Assembly: GCA_963675995.2 (NCBI GenBank)
Contig: CAXXIY010000001.1
Location: 1,798,001 to 1,862,000 of the forward strand
Source of the DNA: JAAFHB01 sp963675995
GTDB taxonomy: Bacteria > Bacteroidota > Bacteroidia > Bacteroidales > Prolixibacteraceae
Length of the DNA stretch: 64,000 nucleotides
Direction: 5' to 3'
The notes under the pieces are model-generated. The model searched no databases and had not been told where the DNA came from. It saw only the letters and a program-made list of their open reading frames with translations. The translations under genes were made by a program, and so were the position numbers. Positions within the stretch are counted from its first letter, which is position 1, and each line of letters opens with the position of its first letter. Of the stretch, positions 1-9,535 are shown piece by piece.

Positions 1-219
1 CTGGTGCCGGATGGAACCTGGGACTACTTCTGCATGGATCATGTGCTTTATCACGGGAAGATCATTACGATCGTTTACGATAAAACAGGCAAAAAATATG
101 GAATAGGAATAGGACTGCGTGTTTTTGCCGATGGGAAATGTATTGCCCAAAGTAAATCGATAAAGCGGGTGACAGGGAAGCTACCTGATCATTTATTAAA
201 AGTGCAACCTGATAATTAA
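1..219 (+). CDS. C-terminal fragment of a probable secreted glycoside hydrolase
   Basis: This frame is open from the first base, so the gene starts outside the window and only about 72 C-terminal residues are visible. The fragment contains a WDYFCMDHVLYHGK stretch followed by a short beta-rich tail with IVYDKTGKKYGIGIGL. I associate this ending with large MGH1-like/six-hairpin glycoside hydrolases of Bacteroidota, where it forms a C-terminal beta-sandwich. It ends only 9 bases before the next start, on the same strand and ahead of several other glycan-active genes, which supports an operon. The catalytic part is not visible, so family and substrate cannot be assigned. Confidence 0.55.
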   Translation: MVPDGTWDYFCMDHVLYHGKIITIVYDKTGKKYGIGIGLRVFADGKCIAQSKSIKRVTGKLPDHLLKVQPDN

Positions 220-228
220 AATTAAGGT

Positions 229-2586
229 ATGAACACATTTTACGGGAAATTAGTCGGATTATTGTTTTTAGTAGCTACTGTGAATATTTTATCAGCCCAG
301 ACTGTTCAACTGGATCAATATAATGTGGTTTGGAAAAGCCAAAGCAAAAACTCTGGTGAATCGATGCCCTGCGGAGGTGGCGATATTGGATTGAATGTCT
401 GGGTTGAAAACGGCGAACTGCTGTTTTATCTCTCCCGGAGCGGTGCATTCGACGAGAACAATCTTTTCCCTAAATTCGGAAGGGTACGGATGAAACTTAC
501 CCCTAACCCTTTTGATGGTGGGGAATTTCGTCAGGAACTGAAATTAAAAGATGGATATATTGAGATTTTTGGTAAAAGAGAGGGTAAAAATGTAAAAATA
601 AAAGTGTGGGTAGATGTCTTTCACCCTGTTGTACATGTGGAAACCGAGTCAGGTGAAGCGGTGAATCTGGAGGCCATTTATGAGAATTGGCGCATAAAGG
701 ATCTGGAGTGGACCAATAACAACCAGATTAATGCCAGTCGCGGTTATGCCGGAGCCCCTGTGAAGGCGGTCGTTTTTAAAGACTCTGTAAATTTAGATGG
801 AGACAATGTGATCTGGTACCACCGCAACCGCGACAAGTCGCTGTTTGATATCACCGTAACACAACAGGGATTGGACCCGGTTAAGGAACAGCTCTGGAAT
901 CCGTTAAAAAACTTGACATTCGGAGGTTTAATGACAGGCGAAAACCTGAAGCCTGCCGGGATTACTGAAGGGAAATACGTGGATACCGATTTTCACGGGT
1001 GGAAACTTCAAAGCATCAAACCATCACGAAAGCACCATTTAAAAGTCTTTTTGCATATTGATAATACGCCTGATCTTTTAACCTGGAAAATCGGACTTGC
1101 AAAAATTGTAAAAGAAGCCAATATTGTACAAAAAACAGCTTCCCAGAAATCAAAGATATGGTGGAATGAATTCTGGAACAGAAGCTTCATTGCTGTAAAT
1201 CAGTCAAAGCCTGATCCCTCTTCTCCAACATGGCAGATAGGACGAAATTATCAGCTTTTTCGTTATCAGCTGGGTTGCAACGCTTACGGTAGCTATCCAA
1301 CTAAATTCAACGGTGGTTTGTTTACCTACGATCCCTATTTTGTCAGTACTAAATTACCCTTTACTCCCGACCATCGTAACTGGGGAGGCGGAACTTTTAC
1401 GGCGCAGAACCAGCGATTGGTTTATTTCCCGATGTTCAGGAGCGGTGATTTTGATATGCTCCCTGCTCAACTTGACTTCTACCTGCAGGCACAGCATAAT
1501 GCCGAGATCAGAACAGCGTTCTGCTGGGGTCACAAGGGGGCATCGTTCTGCGAACAGATCGAACAGTTCGGATTGCCGGTAGCCTTTGAGTATGGGTGGA
1601 AACGTCCTGAAATATTCCCCAAAGGGTTGGAGTACAATAACTGGCTCGAATATCTTTGGGACACACAGCTCGAATTTTGCCTCATGATGCTCGACCTGGA
1701 ACAATATAACGGAGAAAATATTTCAAAATATATCCCCTTTATCGAAAGCTGTCTCACCTTCTTCAATGAACATTACAAAATGGAGGCCCTTCAACGAGGG
1801 CGACAGCCATTTGACAGTGATGGACATCTTATTCTTTACCCCGGCTCTGCCCAGGAGACTTATAAAATGGCTTACAACTCCACTTCAACTATCGCAGGTT
1901 TAAAAACGATACTCACCCGATTACTTATGCTCCCCGAAAATTACCTCAACCCGGAAAATCGATCCCACTGGGAGGAGATGCTCAAACGCATTCCACCGAT
2001 CGCTTTCCGCGACAAAGAGGGTCATAAAACCATCTCCCCCGCTTGGGTCTGGGCACGTATCAACAACCAGGAGATCCCTCAATTGTACCCTGTTTATCCA
2101 TGGGGTATCTATGGTATTGGAAAACCCGATCTCGATCTCGCCATAAACACATGGAAATATGGAACAGATCTTCCCAACCAAAAGAATCATATCAGTTGGC
2201 ACCAGGATGCTATTTTTTGCGCCCGGTTAGGATTGACAGAAGAAGCTGCCGCAATTACAATCAAAAAATTACAGGATTCTGAAAGACGATATCCCACTTT
2301 CTGGGGACCGGGTCACGATTATGTGCCCGATCATAATTGGGGAGGTTCTGGAATGATTGGTCTGCAGGAGATGTTGATGCAAACCGATAACAAAAAAATC
2401 TATCTCCTTCCGGCATGGCCAAAAGATTGGAATGTTGATTTTAAACTCCATGCTCCATTTCAGACTGTCGTTGAGGCAAGTGTACAAAATGGGAAAATTA
2501 TCTCACTAAAAGTTACCCCTGAATCCCGCCGAAATGATTTAGTGGTGAGCGCTGAATTTTCGATGAATAAAAGTGACAAAAAGTAA
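229..2586 (+). CDS. DUF5703-domain secreted protein, probable glycoside hydrolase
   Basis: The 785-residue protein has an N-terminal hydrophobic export signal (FYGKLVGLLFLVATVNILSAQ). A DUF5703-type region follows at roughly residues 28-290 (YNVVWKSQSKNSGESMPCGGGDIG, split here by the reader at MPCGGGDIG as the family hallmark). A long helical region then fits an alpha/alpha toroid (about 310-690). The end, with LLPAWPKDWNVDFKLHAP, resembles the closing segment of GH95-like enzymes. The architecture suggests an exported or periplasmic glycan hydrolase, but no substrate can be named. It has a paralogue at 4896-7268, and the two bracket an unrelated six-hairpin gene. Start: the ATG directly precedes the signal peptide, 9 bases after the preceding stop. 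Family call is fairly secure; activity is inference. Confidence 0.8.
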   Translation: MNTFYGKLVGLLFLVATVNILSAQTVQLDQYNVVWKSQSKNSGESMPCGGGDIGLNVWVENGELLFYLSRSGAFDENNLFPKFGRVRMKLTPNPFDGGEFRQELKLKDGYIEIFGKREGKNVKIKVWVDVFHPVVHVETESGEAVNLEAIYENWRIKDLEWTNNNQINASRGYAGAPVKAVVFKDSVNLDGDNVIWYHRNRDKSLFDITVTQQGLDPVKEQLWNPLKNLTFGGLMTGENLKPAGITEGKYVDTDFHGWKLQSIKPSRKHHLKVFLHIDNTPDLLTWKIGLAKIVKEANIVQKTASQKSKIWWNEFWNRSFIAVNQSKPDPSSPTWQIGRNYQLFRYQLGCNAYGSYPTKFNGGLFTYDPYFVSTKLPFTPDHRNWGGGTFTAQNQRLVYFPMFRSGDFDMLPAQLDFYLQAQHNAEIRTAFCWGHKGASFCEQIEQFGLPVAFEYGWKRPEIFPKGLEYNNWLEYLWDTQLEFCLMMLDLEQYNGENISKYIPFIESCLTFFNEHYKMEALQRGRQPFDSDGHLILYPGSAQETYKMAYNSTSTIAGLKTILTRLLMLPENYLNPENRSHWEEMLKRIPPIAFRDKEGHKTISPAWVWARINNQEIPQLYPVYPWGIYGIGKPDLDLAINTWKYGTDLPNQKNHISWHQDAIFCARLGLTEEAAAITIKKLQDSERRYPTFWGPGHDYVPDHNWGGSGMIGLQEMLMQTDNKKIYLLPAWPKDWNVDFKLHAPFQTVVEASVQNGKIISLKVTPESRRNDLVVSAEFSMNKSDKK

Positions 2587-2619
2587 TAATATGTTTGAAA
2601 CATTAAGTAAAATAGCAAA

Positions 2620-4899
2620 ATGAAATTTGATTCATTTGTAATTCGATCATTTTTGTTTTTTATTCCATTATGTCTGATTGGATTTCAGACTATTGGTTCA
2701 AAAAACAGTTTTCACATCACCCTTAGCTGCAAGGCCAACAACGACCTTTACCTGGTATTAAAAGAAAATAAGATCCCGTGCGCCCGGTTTAATTCGCCCC
2801 GGGAGGCAATTAACGGGGCAGCAATCGGAACCGGAGTTCTGGTGTTGGCCGATGGTTATCCGACCCAAACAACGATTATTGATTCAGCCCTTTATGAAAA
2901 AGCAGTGATCAAAAAATTGAGACTCTATGTTGAATACCCTTCCTTTTTACCCGGAATCGCGACTGGTAACCCCAAGGGAACACAGTGGGAGAGGGCGGTA
3001 ATTGCAACAGATCTATTTTCTCCCAGCCTGAAAAAGTTGAGGATTATAGCTATCCATGATTGTCGGTTTATCCCTGTAAAGGCAGATCATGCAGATATTG
3101 TTATTGCACATGTGGCTGGCTTCGACACGGCAGTTTATGGATTGCCCCGTGAAACATTTCCCCTCTTATTCGAAAATTCTGATTTGCAGAAAAATAGGAA
3201 ATTGCTGATCGCAACCACCAAATTCAGCCAGTTTCTAACCGCCAGATATGCACCTGCCGATGCCTGGAAAGCTATTTGGAAACACATATTTAGGTGGCTT
3301 TCATCAGGTGATGAATTTCCGGAATTATGCTGGACTCCTGTGGTACGACCCGCTTGTTCAAAAAGCGAACCGCTTCCCGAAAATATAGAAAGGGTCGCGT
3401 TAATCCGCGGAATAGAATGGTTTTTCAATTCCCGGATGTTGCTCCATCCTTCCATGATGGAGCAGTATAATAAACCAGCTAACCTTCCCAAACCTGCAAA
3501 AGCAGATCCTGATCTTGCGCAGGATTGGCCATATGGCCATCGAATAGCAAAGATGCCCAATCGCACGCCTATTGGAGACGGGACATTTGGTGTTATGGAA
3601 GGGTTTGATTCCAAAATATTCTCAGATGGTTCACAGGCAGTCAGATGGTGGAACAGGAACGATTGTAATGGCGAAATTGCCGGAGCATTGGGACTTGCAG
3701 GGGATTATCTGCGCAATTCAAAATACCTGAAAACCGGAGCAAATATTGGTGACTGGCTCTATTTTAAATCGATGATGTCGTTGGGTGACCATGTCAGACC
3801 CGAAAATCCTGCATTTGGATTATTCGGTTGGAATGACACCCCAAAGTACGCAGGTCCGGGTTATGGGGATGGTTATGCAGTTTATTATGGCGATGATAAT
3901 GCCAGGAGTATGCTGGGAATGATGATAGCTGGCGCAGCTCAGAAGAGTGACAGATACGACAAGCGACTGTTAATGTGTTTGTTGGCTAATCTGCGGATCA
4001 GCGGGATGTATGGTTTTCAGCCCGATCGCATTGATCAGAAGCCACTTGAGAAAACAGGATGGGAAAAACTTTTCAAGGATAAGAATCATTCCTTTTCACC
4101 CCACTATCAGGCCAGTTTATGGGCCTGCTACCTTTGGGCATACCACCAAACTGGATTCGATTTGTTTCTGACGCGGGCAAAAACAGCGATCCGGATGACG
4201 ATGGCTGCCTATCCTGGTCAATGGAAATGGACCAACGGAATTCAGCAGGAGCGGGCAAAAATGCTCCTTCCTTTGGCCTGGCTGGTAAGGATTGAGGATA
4301 CTGCTGAACATCGCGGCTGGCTGCAACAAATTGCCGGTGACCTGATCGCGAATCAGGCGGCTTGTGGCGCAATCCCCGAACAGATAGGTGAATCAGGTAA
4401 GGGAGGCTTTCCACCTCCTGCCACCAACGAGGCTTATGGCACAGCCGAAGCTCCCCTGATACAAACCAACGATGATGGCGTGAGCGACCTCCTTTATACC
4501 TCCAATTTTGCACTGCTTGGTTTGCATGAGGCTGCCGCTGCAACTGGCGATAAATGGTATCTTGATGCGGAGAACAAACTTGCAAAATTCCTTTGCCGCA
4601 TACAAATACGGAGTGAAAAACACCCTGAACTGGACGGCGGGTGGTTCAGAGCTTTCGATTTCAACCGCTGGGAGTATTGGGCTTCGAATGCCGATGCAGG
4701 CTGGGGAGCATGGTCAATAGAATCCGGATGGACACAAAGCTGGATTACAGCAATATTAGGTCTCCGTCAGTTAAATGAATCTTTATGGGATTATACAAAG
4801 ACGAGTAATATAAAACGAGATTTCGACGAATTGCGAAAACAGATGATTCCTGATCATGTAATAGAGGATACACTCGAAAAATCAAATAGTGCGAAATGA
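2620..4899 (+). CDS. Secreted six-hairpin (alpha/alpha toroid) protein, function unknown
   Basis: The 759-residue protein has an N-terminal hydrophobic segment (about residues 7-24) that can act as a signal peptide. Residues about 35-250 look like a mixed alpha/beta domain. From about residue 260 the sequence is helix-rich with aromatic and acidic motifs (GDGTFGVMEGF, QAVRWWNRNDCNGE, SFSPHYQASLWACYLWAY, WNRxxW-like pairs), as expected for a six-hairpin glycosidase-like toroid. I do not recognise a CAZy family. Its last four bases overlap the start of the next gene (ATGA), indicating translational coupling with the second DUF5703 protein. A role in degrading the same glycan is inferred from position only. 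Confidence 0.65.
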   Translation: MKFDSFVIRSFLFFIPLCLIGFQTIGSKNSFHITLSCKANNDLYLVLKENKIPCARFNSPREAINGAAIGTGVLVLADGYPTQTTIIDSALYEKAVIKKLRLYVEYPSFLPGIATGNPKGTQWERAVIATDLFSPSLKKLRIIAIHDCRFIPVKADHADIVIAHVAGFDTAVYGLPRETFPLLFENSDLQKNRKLLIATTKFSQFLTARYAPADAWKAIWKHIFRWLSSGDEFPELCWTPVVRPACSKSEPLPENIERVALIRGIEWFFNSRMLLHPSMMEQYNKPANLPKPAKADPDLAQDWPYGHRIAKMPNRTPIGDGTFGVMEGFDSKIFSDGSQAVRWWNRNDCNGEIAGALGLAGDYLRNSKYLKTGANIGDWLYFKSMMSLGDHVRPENPAFGLFGWNDTPKYAGPGYGDGYAVYYGDDNARSMLGMMIAGAAQKSDRYDKRLLMCLLANLRISGMYGFQPDRIDQKPLEKTGWEKLFKDKNHSFSPHYQASLWACYLWAYHQTGFDLFLTRAKTAIRMTMAAYPGQWKWTNGIQQERAKMLLPLAWLVRIEDTAEHRGWLQQIAGDLIANQAACGAIPEQIGESGKGGFPPPATNEAYGTAEAPLIQTNDDGVSDLLYTSNFALLGLHEAAAATGDKWYLDAENKLAKFLCRIQIRSEKHPELDGGWFRAFDFNRWEYWASNADAGWGAWSIESGWTQSWITAILGLRQLNESLWDYTKTSNIKRDFDELRKQMIPDHVIEDTLEKSNSAK

Positions 4900-7268
4900 A
4901 AACAAACTTTATGGGATTAAGGATATGCGTTTTGATCGTAACCTTCATGATTCAGAATGTAAAAGAAATTTCCGCAGCGCCTGGAAACAGGATAAATCGC
5001 TATAACGTTATCTGGAACACCCCCTCCAAAGACGCTACAGGCGTTATGCCATTGGGTAACGGCGATATTGCAGCTGGCGTCTACGCAATTGAAAATGGCG
5101 ATCTCTATCTTTTATTGGCAAAAAATGATGCCTACACCTACATGGGGGATATTTTTAAAACCGGTCGCGTAAGAATTTCTATCTTACCTAATCCGTTCAT
5201 TGCAGGCAAGGTATTTCGGCAGACACTCGATCTGGCCACAGGTTCAATAAAAATCGAAGCAGATGGGATAAACCTCCGGATCTGGGCAGATGCAAACCAT
5301 CCGGTTTTTCATATTGAGATCAACTCCCCTAAGGAGGTCAGTGTGAAGGTGCAACCAGACTTATGGAAAAGGATTGATTACACGCTTTTTAATGTGACTA
5401 AATTATACACTGTTTCTGCAGGAGGTTGGAACCCATCGGTAGCGCCAGTCCAGGATGTGAAACTGGAACGTGGTGGTAAGATTTTATGGTATTTTCCCGT
5501 TGGCGACCGCAGTACCTATGCCGATGACCTGAGGTTTTACAAAGTGGAACAAATGTCGTCGATGTTTCCAGATCCTTTCCGTTTTAACACATTTGGCAAC
5601 CTGCTTGAAAGCGCTCAACTCTCTCTTACGGATGGCGCCCTCACCGGGAAGGGAAAAACCTTTGATATTCGCATTCATGCACTCACAATGCAAACACCCG
5701 AGCCGTCAAAGTGGATTGAAACAATCGAACGACAGGCTGCGACTCCTTTAGATGTGAAGAAAGATTGGCGCAACCATACACGTTGGTGGAGTGATTTTTG
5801 GGATAAGAGCTGGATTGTCGCTTCGGACAATACCCTGCCTGAAGCAAAGCGCGAAATATTTTATGGTGAACCATCGGGTTCCGGCTCCCGTATTGAGGAA
5901 GATGGCGCGGCACTGACTGCACAGAGTTATAATGTTTTCCGTTTCCTGATGGCTTGCCAAAGCCGGGGAGTTGTCCAGACAAAATTCAATGGTGGGCTCT
6001 TTACGCAGCAGTTGAAGTTTATCGCTCCGGACAAGAAAATGAGGTCGGAAATGGTGAAACAACCAGATGGATTGTGGTTAACAAATGAGGATGACCGCTT
6101 ATGGGGACGCCGGTTTACCTTCCAGAACCAGCGGTTGCTTTACTGGCCACTCCTGGCAAGCGGTGACGATGATCTGATGAAACCTTTTTTTAGCTATTAT
6201 TTCAATATGCTTGAGATGAGAAAGGCGATTACTCACTCCTGGTTCGGGCATGAAGGCGCCTATTACCGTGAAAATCTCGAACCAACAGGTGCCGAACAGG
6301 ATTGCGATAATGGGGGTATCCCTCCAAAAACAAAACCAGGCGAAAAATATGAAGGGTGGTATCACGATTATTACTTCACCTCGGGCCTTGAGATTCTTGC
6401 GATGATGTGTGAAAAGGTAAACTATACGGGTGATATTGCATTTTGTAATAAGGTGGTGGTTCCCTTTGCCCGTGAAATATTGCTGTTTTTCGACAAACAC
6501 TATTCTCGTGGGTCTGACGGTAAACTGCGTCTTGAGCCTGCCCAGACCCTTGAAACCTGGTGGGTTGCAATCAATCCCGCACCTGATGTGGCAGGTTTAA
6601 GGTTTTGTCTGGACCAGTTGATCGTTATGAAGGCAGGTACCAATGAAGATCAGACACGATGGCTAAAATTCCGGAGCGAGATCCCTGAAGTGCCAATCCG
6701 TACGGTTGAAGGTCATCGGGCCATTGCCCCTGCGGATAAATGGGAGAAAAAAAGAAATTCAGAAAACGGTGAGCTCTATCCGGTTTTTCCATTCCGTTGT
6801 TTCGGAATAGGGCTCGGAAGTGAAGATATCGTCACCTGGACAATGAAAAACCGCACCCTGAAAGATGCCTTTGGCGCTGCATGCTGGACACAGGATCAGA
6901 TTCACTGGGCTTATGCAGGAAATGCCGAAGAAGCCTCCAAAGGATTGGTGCGCCGTTTCAGAATTGCATCGCCAAACGTTCGTTTTCCGATGTTCGGACG
7001 TGAGGGACCCGATTCGTGTCCCGACTTTGACCACTTTGGTGCTGGTGCAACAGCACTTCAACGTATGCTTATTCAGGAGGAAAAGGGTAAGATTTTACTT
7101 TTGCCTGCCTGGCCCAAAACATGGAATGTGAATTTCAAACTCCATGCAATGCAGAATACAACGGTTGAGGGTGAAGTGAAGGATGGCAAAATAATCCATC
7201 TCAAAGTCACACCTCAATCGCGCCTGAAGGATGTTAATTCCGGAAAGGGGTGGAGCCTCCAACAATAA
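4896..7268 (+). CDS. DUF5703-domain secreted protein, second copy
   Basis: The 790-residue paralogue of the product at 229-2586 has the same layout: signal peptide ending near ISAAPG, then the DUF5703 hallmark (YNVIWNTPSKDATGVMPLG, followed by NGDIAAGVY), a long helical body, and an ending with LLLPAWPKTWNVNFKLHAM. The two share order and motifs but are clearly diverged through the middle, so this is not a recent copy. The start ATG lies inside the stop of the preceding gene (4-base overlap). Shared glycan specificity with different linkages is a reasonable inference. Nothing visible defines catalytic residues with certainty. Confidence 0.8.
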   Translation: MKTNFMGLRICVLIVTFMIQNVKEISAAPGNRINRYNVIWNTPSKDATGVMPLGNGDIAAGVYAIENGDLYLLLAKNDAYTYMGDIFKTGRVRISILPNPFIAGKVFRQTLDLATGSIKIEADGINLRIWADANHPVFHIEINSPKEVSVKVQPDLWKRIDYTLFNVTKLYTVSAGGWNPSVAPVQDVKLERGGKILWYFPVGDRSTYADDLRFYKVEQMSSMFPDPFRFNTFGNLLESAQLSLTDGALTGKGKTFDIRIHALTMQTPEPSKWIETIERQAATPLDVKKDWRNHTRWWSDFWDKSWIVASDNTLPEAKREIFYGEPSGSGSRIEEDGAALTAQSYNVFRFLMACQSRGVVQTKFNGGLFTQQLKFIAPDKKMRSEMVKQPDGLWLTNEDDRLWGRRFTFQNQRLLYWPLLASGDDDLMKPFFSYYFNMLEMRKAITHSWFGHEGAYYRENLEPTGAEQDCDNGGIPPKTKPGEKYEGWYHDYYFTSGLEILAMMCEKVNYTGDIAFCNKVVVPFAREILLFFDKHYSRGSDGKLRLEPAQTLETWWVAINPAPDVAGLRFCLDQLIVMKAGTNEDQTRWLKFRSEIPEVPIRTVEGHRAIAPADKWEKKRNSENGELYPVFPFRCFGIGLGSEDIVTWTMKNRTLKDAFGAACWTQDQIHWAYAGNAEEASKGLVRRFRIASPNVRFPMFGREGPDSCPDFDHFGAGATALQRMLIQEEKGKILLLPAWPKTWNVNFKLHAMQNTTVEGEVKDGKIIHLKVTPQSRLKDVNSGKGWSLQQ

Positions 7269-7417
7269 AACACAAATTAAAAATGAAAAGCGTTGGTTAT
7301 GCAAAAATTTTAATACCTAATGTTGAAATACAACATCTGATTATTCTAACCTGAATAATTCATGAAGATGGTTAACTAATTGAACCATTGAGTCCTCGTT
7401 TGGCTGATTTTTGTTTA

Positions 7418-7447
7418 TGCCACCAGGCCTTAAGGCACTAAAGGCTT
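7418..7447. repeat. Half copy of a REP-like palindromic element
   Basis: In the spacer between 7269 and 7504, the stretch beginning TGCCACCAGGCCTTAAGGCA and ending ACTAAAGGCTT is recognisably similar, with one gap and several mismatches, to the left arm of the hairpin at 28056-28140 (TGCCACAATGGCTCTAAGAC...). The opposite arm is absent here. The spacer also contains an 8-bp stem (GATTATTC/GAATAATT near 7338-7360) that could be a weak terminator for the upstream operon. Confidence 0.4.
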
Positions 7448-7504
7448 CAAAAAGTAGGTAAATTAGTCAGGCTAATTGCTTAAAAATAAATAAAATATAA
7501 TGCT

Positions 7505-8458
7505 ATGATAAAACTTTTTCTTTCGTTGATTTATTTATTGACAATATCGGTTGTTGTGGGGCAGAATTCCGGTAAACCGGTGCTGATCAAATTGCCGGTT
7601 GCTTTTTCCTGTGTTGGAAGAGATCCAATTATTGTAGAGAATACACCTGTTATTTTTAATGGTCAGCTTTTGATGGTGGCCAACCTGCGGTCGAGTATCA
7701 AGGGAAAAGAGAGCGAATCGTACTTGTACATCGATGATATTCTAAAAGGTCAGGAAATTGCCCGTTTTGGAGCTGCTCATGCTTTTGTAAGCGCCATTGT
7801 GGATGGTTCTAATCTGAATGTTTTTGCCCTGGACTTTTCAAAATCGGGTAAGGTGTGGGAATCTGACGGGATTGACCGGTTTGTTACAACTGATTTAAAA
7901 ACCTGGAAGCAGGAGAAGGTGATTCTTGCCGATGGTAATGAGAAATTGTTCAACAACTCGGTATGTAAGGATGACAATGGATATGTGATGGCCTATGAAT
8001 CGAATCTTCCGGTTAAATTTGACTTCAAGTTTGCCCGTTCCAAAGATTTGTCAAAATGGGAAAAAATAGAGGGTCTGGCCTTTACAGGAGAAAAAAATGA
8101 ATATTCTGCTTGTCCTGTAATCCGCTATTTTAAACCATATTACTACGTAATTTATCTTCATGACCGCATAAAGGGATACAACGGTTGGGTCCCCTTTTTA
8201 TCCCGTTCGAAGGATTTAATCGAATGGGAACTTACACCCTTTAATCCGATCATGGAGGCCTCTAAAGGAGAGGGACGGAATAACTCTGACTTTGATATTT
8301 TAGAATATGAGGGTCGTACCTATTTGTATTATGGCGATGGGGACCAGGCTACCTGGGGCAATATCTGTGTTGCAATGTATGATGGCCCAATGAAAAAGTT
8401 TTACGAAAGCTATTTTCCGACTGGGAGCATATTTACAAAAATTACGACCAAGCGGTAG
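7505..8458 (+). CDS. Secreted five-bladed beta-propeller, GH43/GH117-like, copy 1
   Basis: The 317-residue protein has a clear signal peptide ending at VVVGQ. The body has repeated blade-like strands with GRDPII, FARSKDLSKWE, SACPVIRY, FLSRSKDLIEWE and NNSDFDILEYEG. The recurring S-K-D-L-x-x-W pattern is typical of five-bladed beta-propeller glycosidases and related proteins of the GH43/GH32/GH117 fold group. The acidic residues in GRDP, in SACPVIR-side loops and in NNSDFD are candidate active-site positions, but I cannot assign a family. The next gene is a tandem duplicate of the same length. The genes around it suggest a periplasmic step in trimming the glycan targeted by the rhamnosidase and fucosidase nearby. 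Confidence 0.7.
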   Translation: MIKLFLSLIYLLTISVVVGQNSGKPVLIKLPVAFSCVGRDPIIVENTPVIFNGQLLMVANLRSSIKGKESESYLYIDDILKGQEIARFGAAHAFVSAIVDGSNLNVFALDFSKSGKVWESDGIDRFVTTDLKTWKQEKVILADGNEKLFNNSVCKDDNGYVMAYESNLPVKFDFKFARSKDLSKWEKIEGLAFTGEKNEYSACPVIRYFKPYYYVIYLHDRIKGYNGWVPFLSRSKDLIEWELTPFNPIMEASKGEGRNNSDFDILEYEGRTYLYYGDGDQATWGNICVAMYDGPMKKFYESYFPTGSIFTKITTKR

Positions 8459-8550
8459 GGGAAATAGCAAAAGTATTCCAAACCATCATTGCCGGACAAT
8501 TTAATACCTTAATTTCGGTTGTTGTAAATTAATGATAATCAAATAATAAA

Positions 8551-9504
8551 ATGAAAAAGAGTCTGTTCTTGTTAACTTGTTTTCTTATTTCGGCAGTTGT
8601 GGATGGACAGAATTCCGGTAAACCGGTGCTGATTAAATTGCCGGTTGCCTTTTCCTGCGTTGGTAGAGACCCCATTCTTGTTGAGAATACGCCTGTTATT
8701 TTTAATGGTCAGCTTTTGATGGTGGCGAACCTGCGATCGAGTGTAAAGGGAAAGGAGAACGAATCCTATTTGTACGTCGACGATATTTTAAAAGGTCAGG
8801 AGATTGCCCGGTTTGGCGCTGGTCATGCCTTCGTAAGCGCTATTGTAGATGGCCCGAACCTCAATGTTTTTGCCCTCGACTTTTCGAAATCAGGTAAGGT
8901 ATGGGAATCAGACGGAATTGACCGTTTTGTAACCACCGATTTGAAAACCTGGAAACAGGAAAAGGCGATTTTACCCGAAGGTGAAAAGAAGCTGTTTAAT
9001 AATTCGGTGTGTAAGGATGAAAAGGGATTTGTGATGGCCTACGAATCGAATTTGCCTGTCCAATGGTGTTTCAGGTTTGCGCGATCCAAAGATCTATCGA
9101 AATGGGACAAAATAGATGGTTTGGTATTTGCCGGAGAACACAACGAATTCTCGGCCTGCCCTGTAATCCGTTACATTAAACCGTATTACTATGTCATTTA
9201 TACCCATAACCGGATGAAAGGACATAATGGCTGGCTCCCCTTTTTGGCACGTTCAAAAGACCTGGAAAATTGGGAGCATACCTCCTTTAATCCGATAACG
9301 GAAGCCGGTAAAGGTGAGGGAATTAACAATTCGGATTTTGATATCTTAGAATATGAGGGTCGTACCTATTTGTATTATGGCGATGGAGATCAGGCTACCT
9401 GGGGAAATATCTGTGTTGCAATGTATGATGGTCCAATGAAACAATTTTTTGAAAGCTATTTCCCGAAAGGGGGAAGTTTTACAAAATTCAGCGCTAAAAG
9501 ATAA
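8551..9504 (+). CDS. Secreted five-bladed beta-propeller, GH43/GH117-like, copy 2
   Basis: This tandem duplicate of 7505-8458 also encodes 317 residues. By eye about four residues in five are identical, and near the 3' end the DNA itself is identical over several tens of bases, implying a recent duplication or gene conversion. The signal peptide differs (MKKSLFLLTCFLISAVVDGQ). Changes cluster around the residues that follow YESNLPV (KFDFK versus QWCFR) and in the loops IYLHDRIKGY versus IYTHNRMKGH. Those loops would sit near the centre of a propeller, so the copies may differ in specificity. That last point is inference. Confidence 0.7.
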   Translation: MKKSLFLLTCFLISAVVDGQNSGKPVLIKLPVAFSCVGRDPILVENTPVIFNGQLLMVANLRSSVKGKENESYLYVDDILKGQEIARFGAGHAFVSAIVDGPNLNVFALDFSKSGKVWESDGIDRFVTTDLKTWKQEKAILPEGEKKLFNNSVCKDEKGFVMAYESNLPVQWCFRFARSKDLSKWDKIDGLVFAGEHNEFSACPVIRYIKPYYYVIYTHNRMKGHNGWLPFLARSKDLENWEHTSFNPITEAGKGEGINNSDFDILEYEGRTYLYYGDGDQATWGNICVAMYDGPMKQFFESYFPKGGSFTKFSAKR

Positions 9505-9535
9505 CGTTATCATCAATTAGAAAAAATATCGCCCA

